Origin: Bradyrhizobium sp. URHD0069 | GTDB lineage: Bacteria > Pseudomonadota > Alphaproteobacteria > Rhizobiales > Xanthobacteraceae | Assembly (NCBI RefSeq): GCF_000701345.1 | Contig: NZ_KL370776.1 | Span: 5,321 to 69,320, forward strand | Direction: 5' to 3' | DNA: 64,000 nucleotides | Shown here: in pieces, positions 7,656 through 16,731 of the stretch | Numbering within the stretch: position 1 is the first letter of the stretch | How the letters are laid out: every line of letters begins with the position of its first letter | Translations under genes and position numbers: made by a program | Notes under the pieces: model-generated | Databases searched by the model: none | Seen by the model: the letters and a program-made list of their open reading frames with translations, nothing else | Told to the model about the DNA's origin: nothing

Positions 7656-10346
7656 ATGGATGATTTGCTGCGGGAATTTCTGACGGAAACCAGCGAAAGC
7701 CTGGATACCGTCGACAATCAGCTGGTGCGGTTCGAGCAGGATCCAAACAACGCCAAGATATTGGATAACGTCTTCCGGCTGGTTCACACCATCAAAGGGA
7801 CCTGCGGCTTCCTGGGTCTGCCGCGTCTCGAAGCGCTGGCCCATGCCGGCGAGACGCTGATGGGCAAATTCCGTGACGGAATGCCGGTCACGGCGGAAGC
7901 CGTCACCCTGATCCTGAGCAGCATCGACCGCATCAAGGAAATTCTCGCAGGGCTGGAGACGACCGAAGCCGAGCCCGAAGGCACCGATCAGGATCTGATC
8001 GTCAAGCTGGAAGAGATGGTGGAACGCGGCATGAAAGCGATGTCAGGGGCGTCAGCGTCGGCTTCGCCGATTGTTCCCATCCAGCCAGCGGCGCAGGTAC
8101 TGGAGCGGCCATTGCGTCCCGGCGAAGTGTCGCTGGACGAGCTGGAGCGCGCGTTCCGTGAGACCTCCACCGAAATCGCTCCGGCGGCAGCGCCGGCGCC
8201 TTCCATAGCGCCGAAGCAGCCCGCCGCGTCGCCGCAGCGTGCAGCGCCACCGGCCGCGAAAAAGTCAATTGCTGCCGAGTCGGAAGTCTCCGACGGCGAT
8301 CGCGTCGCCAACCAGTCGATCCGGGTGAATGTGGACACGCTGGAACACCTGATGACGATGGTGTCGGAGCTGGTCCTGACCCGCAATCAGCTGCTCGAGA
8401 TCTCCAGGCGCAACGAGGATACCGAGTTCAAGGTGCCGCTGCAGCGGCTGTCCAACGTCACCGCCGAGCTGCAGGAAGGCGTCATGAAGACGCGGATGCA
8501 GCCGATCGGCAACGCCTGGCAGAAGCTGCCAAGAATCGTGCGCGACCTCTCCGGCGAACTTAACAAGCAGATCGAACTGGAGATGCACGGCGCCGACACC
8601 GAGCTCGACCGCCAGGTGCTCGACCTGATCAAGGATCCCTTGACCCACATGGTGCGCAACTCGGCCGATCATGGGCTGGAGACGCCGGCCGAGCGGCTCG
8701 CCGCCGGCAAGCCGGAGCAGGGCACCATTCGCCTGTCGGCCTATCACGAGGGCGGCCACATCATCATCTGCATCGCCGACAACGGCCGCGGGCTCAACAC
8801 CGAGCGGATCAAGGCCAAGGCGATCGCCAACGGTCTCGTCAGCGAGGCCGAGCTCGAGAAGATGACGGAAGCCCAGATCCACAAGTTCATCTTCGCGCCG
8901 GGCTTCTCCACGGCGGCCGCCGTGACCAGCGTGTCCGGCCGCGGCGTCGGTATGGACGTGGTACGCACCAATATCGATCAGATCGGCGGCACCATCGACG
9001 TCAAGTCGGTGGCCGGCGAGGGCTCCAGCGTCACCGTCAAGATCCCGCTGACGCTGGCGATCGTCTCGGCGCTGATCGTGGAAGCCGCCGGTGACCGCTT
9101 TGCGATCCCGCAGCTGTCGGTGGTCGAGCTGGTGCGGGCACGCGCCAATTCCGAGCATCGCATCGAGCGGATCAAGGACACCGCGGTATTGCGCCTGCGC
9201 AACAAGCTGCTGCCGCTGATGCACCTGAAAAAACTGCTCAAGATCGACGACGGCTCCTCCTCCGATCCGGAGAACGGCTTCATCGTGGTGATGCAGGTCG
9301 GCAGCCAGACCTTCGGCATCGTCCTCGACGGCGTGTTCCACACCGAAGAAATCGTGGTCAAGCCGATGTCGACCAAGCTGCGCCACATCGACATGTTCTC
9401 CGGCAATACCATCCTGGGCGATGGCGCGGTGATCATGATCATCGATCCCAATGGCATTGCCCAAGCGCTCGGCGCCTCCGGTGCGGCCTCGCACGAAATC
9501 GCCGACGAGAACGCCGCGATGCGCGCCAGCGCGGCCGAACAACTGACCTCGCTTCTGGTGTTCCGCGCCGGCTCGACCCAGCCGAAGGCGGTACCGCTCG
9601 GGCTTGTCACCCGGCTGGAAGAGATCGCCACCGACAAGATCGAGCTCTCCAACGGCCGCTATATGGTGCAATACCGTGATCAATTGATGCCGCTGGTGCA
9701 GATGGCCGGCGTCAATGTCGCCACATCCGGCGCCCAGCCCATCCTGGTGTTCGCCGACGACGGCCGCTCGATGGGGCTCGTGGTCGATGAGATCATCGAT
9801 ATCGTCGAGGAGAAGCTCAACATCGAGGTCGCCGGTGGCCAAGACGGCATTCTCGGCTCCGCGGTCATCAAGGGCCAGGCCACCGAAGTGATCGATGTCG
9901 GTCACTTCCTGCCGATGGCGTTCGCCGACTGGTTCAGCCGCAAGGAGATGCGGCCCTCGGCCGCGGCCCAATCGGTGCTGCTGGTCGACGACAGCGCGTT
10001 CTTCCGCAGCATGCTGGCGCCAGTATTGAAGGCCGCGGGCTATCGGGTGCGGGTCGCCACCAATGCGCAGGAGGGCCTGATGGCGCTGCGCTCGGGTCAG
10101 CCGTTCGACGTGGTGCTGACCGATATCGAAATGCCCGACATGAACGGGTTCGAGTTCGCCGAAACGATCCGGGCCGACCAGCACTTAAGCTCGATGCCGA
10201 TCATCGCGCTGTCCTCGATGGTGTCGCCGGCGGCGATCGAACGCGGGCGGCTCGCCGGCTTCCACGATTACGTCGCCAAGTTCGACCGCCCCGGCCTGAT
10301 CGCGGCACTGAAGGAACAGACCGCCGAGACCAGTCGGGCGGCATGA
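7656..10346 (+). CDS. cheA: chemotaxis hybrid histidine kinase CheA with C-terminal receiver
   Basis: About 896 residues from the ATG at 7656. Domains in order: Hpt (VHTIKGTCGF, His44), an Ala/Pro-rich linker in place of a clear P2 domain, the P3 dimerisation helices (residues about 220-290), HATPase_c (HMVRNSADHGLE; ADNGRGLN; GRGVGMDVVRTNI), a CheW-like domain, a second CheW-like segment (LTSLLVFRAGS to FLPMAFADW) and a receiver domain (LLVDDSAFFRSML, DVVLTDIEMPDMNGFEF). Hybrid CheA-REC proteins occur in alternative chemotaxis-like systems of alphaproteobacteria. First gene of cheA-W-Y-B-R; no receptor or CheD gene is in the window, so the input receptors lie elsewhere. Confidence 0.92.
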   Translation: MDDLLREFLTETSESLDTVDNQLVRFEQDPNNAKILDNVFRLVHTIKGTCGFLGLPRLEALAHAGETLMGKFRDGMPVTAEAVTLILSSIDRIKEILAGLETTEAEPEGTDQDLIVKLEEMVERGMKAMSGASASASPIVPIQPAAQVLERPLRPGEVSLDELERAFRETSTEIAPAAAPAPSIAPKQPAASPQRAAPPAAKKSIAAESEVSDGDRVANQSIRVNVDTLEHLMTMVSELVLTRNQLLEISRRNEDTEFKVPLQRLSNVTAELQEGVMKTRMQPIGNAWQKLPRIVRDLSGELNKQIELEMHGADTELDRQVLDLIKDPLTHMVRNSADHGLETPAERLAAGKPEQGTIRLSAYHEGGHIIICIADNGRGLNTERIKAKAIANGLVSEAELEKMTEAQIHKFIFAPGFSTAAAVTSVSGRGVGMDVVRTNIDQIGGTIDVKSVAGEGSSVTVKIPLTLAIVSALIVEAAGDRFAIPQLSVVELVRARANSEHRIERIKDTAVLRLRNKLLPLMHLKKLLKIDDGSSSDPENGFIVVMQVGSQTFGIVLDGVFHTEEIVVKPMSTKLRHIDMFSGNTILGDGAVIMIIDPNGIAQALGASGAASHEIADENAAMRASAAEQLTSLLVFRAGSTQPKAVPLGLVTRLEEIATDKIELSNGRYMVQYRDQLMPLVQMAGVNVATSGAQPILVFADDGRSMGLVVDEIIDIVEEKLNIEVAGGQDGILGSAVIKGQATEVIDVGHFLPMAFADWFSRKEMRPSAAAQSVLLVDDSAFFRSMLAPVLKAAGYRVRVATNAQEGLMALRSGQPFDVVLTDIEMPDMNGFEFAETIRADQHLSSMPIIALSSMVSPAAIERGRLAGFHDYVAKFDRPGLIAALKEQTAETSRAA

Positions 10347-10380
10347 ACAAGTTCAGCCGGACGGCATGAAGGAGGTCAGC

Positions 10381-10848
10381 ATGACCAAGACCGACACCAT
10401 CGAGGGCACCGTCGCCGAATACGTCACCGCCGTGATCGGCGGGCAGCTGTTCGGCCTGCCGATCTCTCGCGTCCAGGACGTGTTCATGCCGGAGCGGCTG
10501 ACGCGCGTGCCGCTGTCGTCCGGCGAGATCGCCGGCGTGCTCAACCTGCGCGGCCGCATCGTCACGGTCGTGGACATGCGCGCCCGCCTCGGCCTGCCGA
10601 AGAACGACGACGGCAAGCCGTCGATGGCGGTCGGGGTCGACCTGCGGGGCGAATCCTACGGTCTTCTGATCGACCAGATCGGCGAGGTTCTCAAACTTCC
10701 CGACGAGGGAAGAGAGGAAAATCCGGTCAATCTCGATCCCCGCATAGCCAAGCTCGCCGGCGGCGTGCATCGCCTCGACGGCCAGCTGATGGTCGTCCTC
10801 GACGTCGATCGCGTGCTCGAAATCGTGCCTGACACGCTGGCGGCATAA
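10381..10848 (+). CDS. cheW: chemotaxis coupling protein CheW
   Basis: About 155 residues, a single CheW domain: GGQLFGLPISRVQDVFMPE, VLNLRGRIVTVVDMRARLGL, a GVDLRGESYGLLIDQIGEV stretch and a VHRLDGQLMVVLDVDRVL C-terminus. CheW couples receptors to CheA. The start at 10381 is set by AGGAGG seven bases upstream; an ATG at 10366 lies inside that site. It begins 34 nt after cheA and is clearly in the same operon. Confidence 0.93.
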   Translation: MTKTDTIEGTVAEYVTAVIGGQLFGLPISRVQDVFMPERLTRVPLSSGEIAGVLNLRGRIVTVVDMRARLGLPKNDDGKPSMAVGVDLRGESYGLLIDQIGEVLKLPDEGREENPVNLDPRIAKLAGGVHRLDGQLMVVLDVDRVLEIVPDTLAA

Positions 10849-10896
10849 CATTGGAAACGTCCCTGTTCGGGATCTGGAAGAAGTAAGAGGCTGAAA

Positions 10897-11262
10897 ATGA
10901 GAACATGTCTTGTTGTCGATGACTCAAGCGTTATTCGCAAGGTCGCAAGACGCATTCTGGAAGGCCTGGACTTCCAGATCGTCGAAGCCGAGGACGGTGA
11001 GAAGGCGCTGGAAGTCTGCAAGCGCGGACTGCCCGATGCGATCCTGCTCGACTGGAACATGCCGATCATGGATGGCTACGAATTCCTCAACAATCTGCGC
11101 CGCATGCCCGGCGGCGACCAGCCCAAGGTGGTGTTCTGCACTACCGAGAACGATGTCGCGCACATCGCACGCGCGCTGCACGCCGGCGCCAACGAATACA
11201 TCATGAAGCCGTTCGACAAGGATATCGTCACCGCGAAGTTTCAGGAAGTCGGCCTGATCTGA
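10897..11262 (+). CDS. cheY: single-domain response regulator CheY
   Basis: A 121-residue receiver domain with the acidic pocket (VVDDSS), phospho-acceptor Asp52 in ILLDWNMPIMDG, the conserved Thr in FCTTEND and Lys in YIMKPFDK. No output domain. It would relay CheA phosphoryl groups to the flagellar motor or another target. Located 48 nt after cheW; AAGAGG precedes the start. Confidence 0.92.
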   Translation: MRTCLVVDDSSVIRKVARRILEGLDFQIVEAEDGEKALEVCKRGLPDAILLDWNMPIMDGYEFLNNLRRMPGGDQPKVVFCTTENDVAHIARALHAGANEYIMKPFDKDIVTAKFQEVGLI

Positions 11263-11339
11263 CCTGCCTGCTTCGTCCGGCGGCACGGCCACCGGCGATA
11301 CCGTTTCTATAGTGCCGCTTGAGTAGTACCTGGTGACTG

Positions 11340-12503
11340 ATGAGTGTTGCGTTGGCAAGTTCCTCGACCCCGAATTCCATGCGGCAAGAGCCGTTGCGGG
11401 TGATGGTGGTCGATGACTCCGTCGTTATCCGAGGCCTGATCGCGCGCTGGCTGGAACCCGAGCCGGACATGGTTGTCGCGGCTTCGCTGCGTACCGGCCT
11501 CGACGCCGTCAACCAGATCGAGCGGGTCAATCCCGATGTCGCCGTGCTCGACATCGAAATGCCGGATCTCGACGGCATTTCCGCGCTGCCCCTGCTGCTG
11601 GCGAAGAAGCGCAACCTGATCATCATCATGGCCTCGACCTTGACCCGCCGCAACGCGGAGATCAGCTTCAAGGCGCTCTCGCTCGGTGCATCGGACTACA
11701 TTCCAAAGCCTGAAAGCACCCGCGAAGCAGGGGCGGCCGAAACCTTTCGCCACGACCTCATTCAGAAAATCCGTCACCTCGGCGCCAAGGTTCGCCGCGC
11801 CGCTCCGGCCTCCTCGAGTCCACCTCTCGCGCCGGCGCTCGATCGGCCGCGCGAGGCCCGCCCGGCGCCCCCTCCGGTTGGGCAGCCGCAATTGGTGCGG
11901 CGCGCGTTCAGCACGCAGGCGCCGCGCGTACTGTTGATCGGTTCATCGACCGGCGGTCCGCAGGCGCTGATGACGCTGGTCACTGAGCTTGGCCTGGTGA
12001 TTGATCGCTTTCCAGTCCTGATCACGCAGCACATGCCGCCGACATTCACGACCATCCTTGCCGAGCATCTGGCGCGCGTAAGCCGCCGGCCGGCGCACGA
12101 AGCCCTCGATGGCGAGGTCGTCAGGGCCGGCCAGATCTATCTTGCGCCGGGCGGACGCCATATGCGCGTCGTGCGGCATGGCGCGGAGGCAGCGATCGCT
12201 CTGGATGATGGACCGCCGATCAATTTCTGCAAGCCGGCGGTCGATCCGATGTTCATCTCCGCGATCGATGTGTGGCAGGGCGGCGCTCTCGCCGTCGTGC
12301 TGACGGGCATGGGCTCGGACGGGATGCGAGGCGGCAAGGAGATCGTCGCGGCCGGCGGCAGCGTGATCGCCCAAGACGAAGCTTCGAGTGTGGTGTGGGG
12401 GATGCCTGGCGCGGCCGCGAATGCGGGCATCTGCGCGGCTGTCCTCCCGCTTTGTCAGATCGCGCCGAAACTGATTCGATTGTTTTCGGGAGACCGTTCG
12501 TGA
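11340..12503 (+). CDS. cheB: chemotaxis methylesterase/glutaminase CheB
   Basis: A 387-residue protein: N-terminal receiver (VMVVDDSVVIRGLI, Asp71 in VLDIEMPDLDG, KPES), a linker rich in Ala and Pro, and a C-terminal methylesterase with the catalytic Ser in GSSTGGPQAL, His in ITQHMPPTFT and Asp in LTGMGSDGMRG. It removes methyl groups from receptors, opposing CheR. The ATG at 11340 is used; an ATG at 11379 just before the receiver domain is an alternative. Its stop codon overlaps the cheR start. Confidence 0.93.
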   Translation: MSVALASSSTPNSMRQEPLRVMVVDDSVVIRGLIARWLEPEPDMVVAASLRTGLDAVNQIERVNPDVAVLDIEMPDLDGISALPLLLAKKRNLIIIMASTLTRRNAEISFKALSLGASDYIPKPESTREAGAAETFRHDLIQKIRHLGAKVRRAAPASSSPPLAPALDRPREARPAPPPVGQPQLVRRAFSTQAPRVLLIGSSTGGPQALMTLVTELGLVIDRFPVLITQHMPPTFTTILAEHLARVSRRPAHEALDGEVVRAGQIYLAPGGRHMRVVRHGAEAAIALDDGPPINFCKPAVDPMFISAIDVWQGGALAVVLTGMGSDGMRGGKEIVAAGGSVIAQDEASSVVWGMPGAAANAGICAAVLPLCQIAPKLIRLFSGDRS

Positions 12504-13378
12504 CGCCGCTGGATTATGAGTTTTTGCGCAAGCTCCTGAAAGAGCGCTCCGGACTGGATCTGTCTTCCGACAAGCAATATCTGGTCGAAAGCCGGCTGAT
12601 CCCGCTGGCGCGAAGGGGCGGTCTCCAAGGCATCACCGAACTGGTGCAGAAAATAAGAAGTGGCGCCGAGGCGCTGACGTCCGAGGTGGTCGAGGCGATG
12701 ACGACCAACGAGACGTTCTTTTTCCGCGACAAGATTCCGTTCGATCATCTGCGGCAGACGGTGCTCCCTGAACTTGTGCAGGCGCGCGCCAGCCGTCGTT
12801 CGCTGCGCATCTGGTGCGCGGCTTCCTCCACCGGGCAGGAACCGTATTCGATCGCGATGTGCATCAAGGAATTCGCGGGCCTGGCGGGATGGCGGATTGA
12901 AATCGTTGCGACCGATCTGTCCCAAGAGGTGCTCGAGAAATCCAGATCCGGAATATACAGCCAGTTCGAGGTCCAGCGCGGCCTGCCCATTCAGTCGCTG
13001 GTCAAGTATTTCACCCAAACCGGAGAGCTGTGGCAGCTCAACGCGGACATCCGCGCCATGGTGCAGCACCGCCAGCTAAACCTGCTGCAGGATTTTTCGC
13101 ATCTTGGAGCGTTCGACCTGATTTTCTGCCGCAACGTCCTGATCTATTTCGACCAGGACACCAAACTGGGTGTCTTCGATCGTCTTGCCAAGGTGTTGGA
13201 ACCCGACGGGGTGTTGGCGCTGGGCGCTGCCGAATCCGTGGTCGGGATATCCGACACCTTCAAGCCCTATCCGGAGCGGCGCGGGCTTTACCGCCCGAAC
13301 CCCGCCCGAACCGCGCGCTCTGGAATCGCGGCGATGACGCCGGCATTGAGGGCCGCGGCTGCTGCGGCGGCGAGCTGA
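12500..13378 (+). CDS. cheR: chemotaxis receptor methyltransferase CheR
   Basis: 292 residues from a GTG at 12500 whose GTGA overlaps the cheB stop, indicating translational coupling. N-terminal CheR helical domain (FLRKLLKERSGLDLSSDKQY), TTNETFFFRDKIPFDHL, SAM-binding loop IWCAASSTGQEPYSIAM, EIVATDLSQEVL, and FDLIFCRNVLIYFD. It methylates receptor glutamates using S-adenosylmethionine. Last gene of the che operon. The 317 nt between it and ctrA hold no gene, only the ctrA terminator. Confidence 0.92.
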   Translation: MTPLDYEFLRKLLKERSGLDLSSDKQYLVESRLIPLARRGGLQGITELVQKIRSGAEALTSEVVEAMTTNETFFFRDKIPFDHLRQTVLPELVQARASRRSLRIWCAASSTGQEPYSIAMCIKEFAGLAGWRIEIVATDLSQEVLEKSRSGIYSQFEVQRGLPIQSLVKYFTQTGELWQLNADIRAMVQHRQLNLLQDFSHLGAFDLIFCRNVLIYFDQDTKLGVFDRLAKVLEPDGVLALGAAESVVGISDTFKPYPERRGLYRPNPARTARSGIAAMTPALRAAAAAAAS

Positions 13379-13620
13379 GCAACCTCTACAGGATCGTGCG
13401 GCAAGGACGGCGACGCATTGCCGGTAATCGGATTCTCGCGCTCGCGGATCAAGCCCACGCGGTGTGTGATCGATCAGCCAGCTTTCGAGCACAGGATATT
13501 GCCCGGCAAAATTCGGCAGCGATGGCCGCAGCACCAGCAACGTCAGCACCACACGGCGTAAGCGTTAAAGCCGGCGCCTCACAGCATCGTGCTGCACAGG
13601 CGAACCGCTCGCCGCGCCCC

Positions 13621-13650
13621 AAAAAAAACCCCGCCATTTGCGGCGGGGTT
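13621..13650 (-). terminator. intrinsic terminator of ctrA
   Basis: AACCCCGCC (13627-13635) pairs with GGCGGGGTT (13642-13650) around a 6-nt loop. On the minus strand the hairpin is followed by a run of eight T, about 45 nt after the ctrA stop. Confidence 0.85.
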
Positions 13651-13695
13651 CAGTCGGGAGGAGTGAGCTATACAAGCTCGCCGTAAAACCCTTGA

Positions 13696-14397
13696 TCAGG
13701 CGGGGATGCGCTCTTCGGCCTCGTGCGGCTCGCGCAGCACGTAACCGCGGCCCCAGACGGTCTCGATGAAGTTGCGGCCTTCGGAGGCGTTGGCGAGCTT
13801 CTTGCGCAGCTTGCAGATGAAGACGTCGATGATCTTCAATTCCGGCTCGTCCATGCCGCCATAGAGATGGTTGAGGAACATTTCCTTGGTGAGCGTCGTG
13901 CCCTTGCGGAGCGAGAGCAGCTCCAGCATCTGGTATTCCTTGCCCGTCAGATGCACGCGCTGACCGCCGACTTCGACCGTCTTGGTATCGAGATTGACCA
14001 CGAGATCGCCGGTCTGGATCACCGACTGGGCGTGGCCCTTGGAACGGCGCACGATCGCATGGATGCGGGCAACCAGTTCGTCCTTGTGGAAGGGTTTGGT
14101 CATGTAGTCGTCGGCGCCGACGCCGAGACCCTTGACCTTGTCCTCGATGCCGGCGAGGCCGGAGAGGATCAGAATGGGTGTTTTGATCTTCGACACCCGA
14201 AGCTGCTTGAGCACGTCGTAGCCAGACATGTCAGGCAGGTTGAGGTCGAGCAGGATAATGTCGTAGTCGTAAAGTTTTCCGAGATCGACGCCTTCTTCTC
14301 CGAGGTCCGTCGTATAGACGTTGAAACTCTCGGACTTGAGCATCAATTCAATCGACTGCGCGACGGCGCTGTCATCTTCTATCAGCAATACGCGCAT
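13696..14397 (-). CDS. ctrA: cell-cycle master response regulator CtrA
   Basis: A 233-residue OmpR-type regulator: receiver domain with Asp51 in IILLDLNLPDMSGYDV and Lys in DYMTKPFHKDEL, then a winged-helix DNA-binding domain (VHLTGKEYQMLELLSLRKG, FLNHLYGGMDEPELKIIDVF, ETVWGRGYVL). The sequence and length match alphaproteobacterial CtrA, which binds TTAA-N7-TTAA and controls cell division, motility and replication. It is phosphorylated through ChpT, encoded 6 kb away on the other strand. Its upstream region carries a cluster of GANTC methylation sites. Confidence 0.93.
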   Translation of the reverse strand: MRVLLIEDDSAVAQSIELMLKSESFNVYTTDLGEEGVDLGKLYDYDIILLDLNLPDMSGYDVLKQLRVSKIKTPILILSGLAGIEDKVKGLGVGADDYMTKPFHKDELVARIHAIVRRSKGHAQSVIQTGDLVVNLDTKTVEVGGQRVHLTGKEYQMLELLSLRKGTTLTKEMFLNHLYGGMDEPELKIIDVFICKLRKKLANASEGRNFIETVWGRGYVLREPHEAEERIPA

Positions 14398-14472
14398 GCC
14401 AGTCCCCTATAGTCGCCGCCCCGGGCGTCAGGTCGGCCGCACTTGCGGCACTCAAAACGCCTTTGAACAACT

Positions 14473-14641
14473 GATTCGGATCCTGACGACATATGGTTAA
14501 CAAAATCTGATTCGTGTTCGCAAGCTCTATCCGTGCAATTTTTGACGAATCGCCCTAAGATGTTGCGACGAAGCAGTTTTTTGTATCCGTTCCCGTTCGA
14601 GTCCAACATTAAGAGGCGGGCCTAACCGACTCTCGTGACTC
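14473..14641. promoter_or_regulatory. ctrA/fliI intergenic control region: six GANTC sites and a CtrA half-site
   Basis: GANTC sites (the CcrM methyltransferase target) occur at 14473, 14509, 14547, 14599, 14628 and 14637, six in 169 nt. A TTAACCAT half-site on the minus strand lies at 14493-14500, about 100 nt upstream of ctrA. The whole gap 14398-14761 is gene-free and must hold the divergent promoters of ctrA and fliI. No convincing full CtrA box was found in it. Confidence 0.5.
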
Positions 14642-14761
14642 GCCCTTCGTCTGACGGGCGAGCGCTTTCAGTCACCAAAGACAGTGACGTAATGATTAAC
14701 GATGCGGGTAAACACGAAGTTAAGGGCGGGCCCGAAAAGCTCGAAACTTAAGGTTTTCTCA

Positions 14762-16087
14762 ATGAAGGCGCTCGCAGAACAGATCGCCGACATCGACGGC
14801 GTCAATATTTATGGCCGCGTCGTCGGCGTGCGCGGCCTGATGGTCGAGATCGCAGGTCCGATCCACGCGATGTCGGTCGGCGCCCGCATCGTGATCGAGA
14901 CCGGCGGCAATCGTTTCATCCCTTCCGAAGTCATCGGCTTCTCCGGCAACAACGCCGTGGTGATGCCGTTCGCCGGCCTCGAAGGTGTCAGGCGCGGCTG
15001 TCGCGCCGTGATCGCCAATGCCGCGAGCCAGGTGCGCCCTTCGCCGTCATGGCTTGGTCGCGTGATCAACGCGATGGGCGAACCGATCGACGGCAAGGGG
15101 CCGTTGTCGCAAGGCGCCTCGCCGATGCCCTACCGCAACGCGCCGCCGCCGGCCCATTCGCGCCAGCGCGTCGGCGCACCGCTCGATCTCGGCGTGCGGG
15201 CGCTCAATACGTTTCTGACCTGCTGTCGCGGCCAGCGGCTCGGCATCTTCGCCGGCTCCGGAGTCGGCAAGTCGGTGTTGCTGTCGATGCTGGCGCGCAA
15301 TGTCGACGCTGACATCACGGTGATCGGACTGGTCGGCGAACGCGGCCGCGAGGTGCAGGAATTCCTGCAGGACGATTTGGGAGAAGAGGGCCTGGCGCGC
15401 TCGGTCGTGGTGGTGGCGACCTCGGACGAGCCCGCATTGATGCGGCGGCAAGCGGCTTACTTGACCTTGGCGGTATCAGAATATTTTCGCGATGCGGATA
15501 AGGATGTGCTGTGCCTGATGGATTCGGTCACTCGCTTCGCGATGGCCCAGCGCGAGATCGGACTATCAGCCGGCGAACCGCCGACCGCCAAGGGCTATAC
15601 GCCGACCGTATTCACTGAATTGCCGAAGCTGCTTGAACGCGCCGGTCCCGGCACCGGCGCCGGTACCATCACCGGCATCTTTACGGTGCTGGTGGACGGC
15701 GACGATCATAACGAGCCGATCGCGGATGCGGTCCGGGGCATTCTGGACGGCCATCTTGTGATGCAGCGTTCGATCGCTGAACGCGGGCGTTATCCGGCAG
15801 TTAACATTCTCAAGTCGGTGTCCCGCACCATGCCTAGATCGGCCGATCCGGTCTATCTGCCGACCATCACACGGGCGCGCCAGGTGATGGCAACCTATGC
15901 CGACATGGAGGAACTGATCCGGCTCGGGGCCTATCGCACGGGCTCGAGCCCCGAGGTCGACGAGGCGATTCAGCTGCACGAGCCGCTGGAGAGCTTCCTG
16001 CGCCAGGCCAAGGACGAGGTCACCGGCCTGCAGGAGGGTTACCGGCAACTTGAGGCAATCCTCGGAAGTTTGGAAACGGAACGCTAA
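14762..16087 (+). CDS. fliI: flagellar export ATPase FliI
   Basis: About 441 residues. F1-beta-like ATPase: N-terminal beta barrel (YGRVVGVRGLMVEIAGP), P-loop in IFAGSGVGKSVLLSML, GERGREVQEFLQDDL, Walker B region DVLCLMDSVTRFAMAQREI, and the type III ATPase signature GEPPTAKGYTPTVF. It powers flagellar type III export. The ATG at 14762 is preferred because MKALAEQIADIDG leads straight into the family domain; an ATG at 14702 adds 20 residues. fliJ follows. Confidence 0.93.
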   Translation: MKALAEQIADIDGVNIYGRVVGVRGLMVEIAGPIHAMSVGARIVIETGGNRFIPSEVIGFSGNNAVVMPFAGLEGVRRGCRAVIANAASQVRPSPSWLGRVINAMGEPIDGKGPLSQGASPMPYRNAPPPAHSRQRVGAPLDLGVRALNTFLTCCRGQRLGIFAGSGVGKSVLLSMLARNVDADITVIGLVGERGREVQEFLQDDLGEEGLARSVVVVATSDEPALMRRQAAYLTLAVSEYFRDADKDVLCLMDSVTRFAMAQREIGLSAGEPPTAKGYTPTVFTELPKLLERAGPGTGAGTITGIFTVLVDGDDHNEPIADAVRGILDGHLVMQRSIAERGRYPAVNILKSVSRTMPRSADPVYLPTITRARQVMATYADMEELIRLGAYRTGSSPEVDEAIQLHEPLESFLRQAKDEVTGLQEGYRQLEAILGSLETER

Positions 16088-16196
16088 CTTTGTCAGGCCA
16101 TCATCTGCGCCACACAACTAGCGCTGCCGGTGGGTTCCCTGGGGGATACCGGTGCTGTCCCGCTTTCAGATTGGGACTTCTGGGGAGTATGAGTCG

Positions 16197-16616
16197 ATGA
16201 AGTCACGTGAAACGCTGATCCGCCTGAAGAAGTTTCAGGTCGACGAAAAGCGCCGAAGGGTCGCCCAGATTGAAAGCATGATCGCCGACTTCCAGCGCAT
16301 GTCGGTCGATCTGGAACGCGAAATCCAGACCGAGCAAGACCGCGCCGGGATCAACGACCCCTCGCACTTCGCCTATCCGACCTATGCCAAGGCCGCGATC
16401 CAGCGGCGGGAGAACCTGACCCGCTCCGCCGACGAACTGCGTATTCAGCTTGAGGAGGCCAAGAGCCTGCTGGCTGAAGCTTTCGAGGAGCTCAAGAAAG
16501 TCGAGCTCCTGGACGAGCGCGATCAGGCACGCGAGCGCGCCGAAGAAAGCGCCCGGGAACAGGCCGACCTCGACAGTATCGGCCTGATGCGCGCACGCCT
16601 CGGCGCGATTGCCTGA
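16197..16616 (+). CDS. fliJ: flagellar export stalk protein FliJ
   Basis: About 139 residues, almost wholly alpha-helical and charged: MKSRETLIRLKKFQVDEKRR, heptad-rich through residue 120. FliJ is the coiled-coil stalk inside the FliI hexamer. Position directly after fliI and length agree. The start at 16197 follows GGGGAG; an upstream ATG at 16152 lacks a site. Terminated by the hairpin at 16651-16678. Confidence 0.85.
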   Translation: MKSRETLIRLKKFQVDEKRRRVAQIESMIADFQRMSVDLEREIQTEQDRAGINDPSHFAYPTYAKAAIQRRENLTRSADELRIQLEEAKSLLAEAFEELKKVELLDERDQARERAEESAREQADLDSIGLMRARLGAIA

Positions 16617-16650
16617 CGAGCCTATCCAATCAGCTGCTGAAACATCAGCG

Positions 16651-16678
16651 AAAACCCGGGCCGCGAGGTCCGGGTTTT
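16651..16678. terminator. bidirectional terminator between fliJ and merR
   Basis: AAAACCCGG (16651-16659) pairs perfectly with CCGGGTTTT (16670-16678); the A-run and T-run make it a terminator in both directions for the converging fliJ and merR genes. Most of it lies within the first copy of the 77-bp direct repeat. Confidence 0.8.
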
Positions 16679-16731
16679 GCTTGAGCCCGGTGTCCAAAGG
16701 CTCGCCATGGGTGATTTGGTGGCACGGTTTA
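16655..16731 (+). repeat. 77-bp direct repeat, copy A (left edge of metal cassette)
   Basis: This 77-nt stretch aligns without gaps to 18481-18557 with 62 of 77 identical bases by hand count. Shared blocks include GGCCGCGAG, GGTGTCCA and TTGGTGGCACGGTTT. The two copies enclose merR, the MerT-like gene and ynfA. Confidence 0.85.

Noticed and set aside
8265..10184. A 639-codon open frame antisense to cheA
   Set aside because: It mirrors the codon bias of the highly GC-rich cheA gene, has a His/Asp/Gly-rich composition typical of antisense shadows, and no family match.
12272..12499. Upstream extension of cheR within cheB
   Set aside because: Arg/Gly-rich out-of-frame reading of cheB; the GTG overlapping the cheB stop gives a normal CheR N-terminus.
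14696..14714. Possible CtrA box upstream of fliI (TTAA, seven bases, GGTA)
   Set aside because: Only the first half-site fits; the second matches two of four bases.
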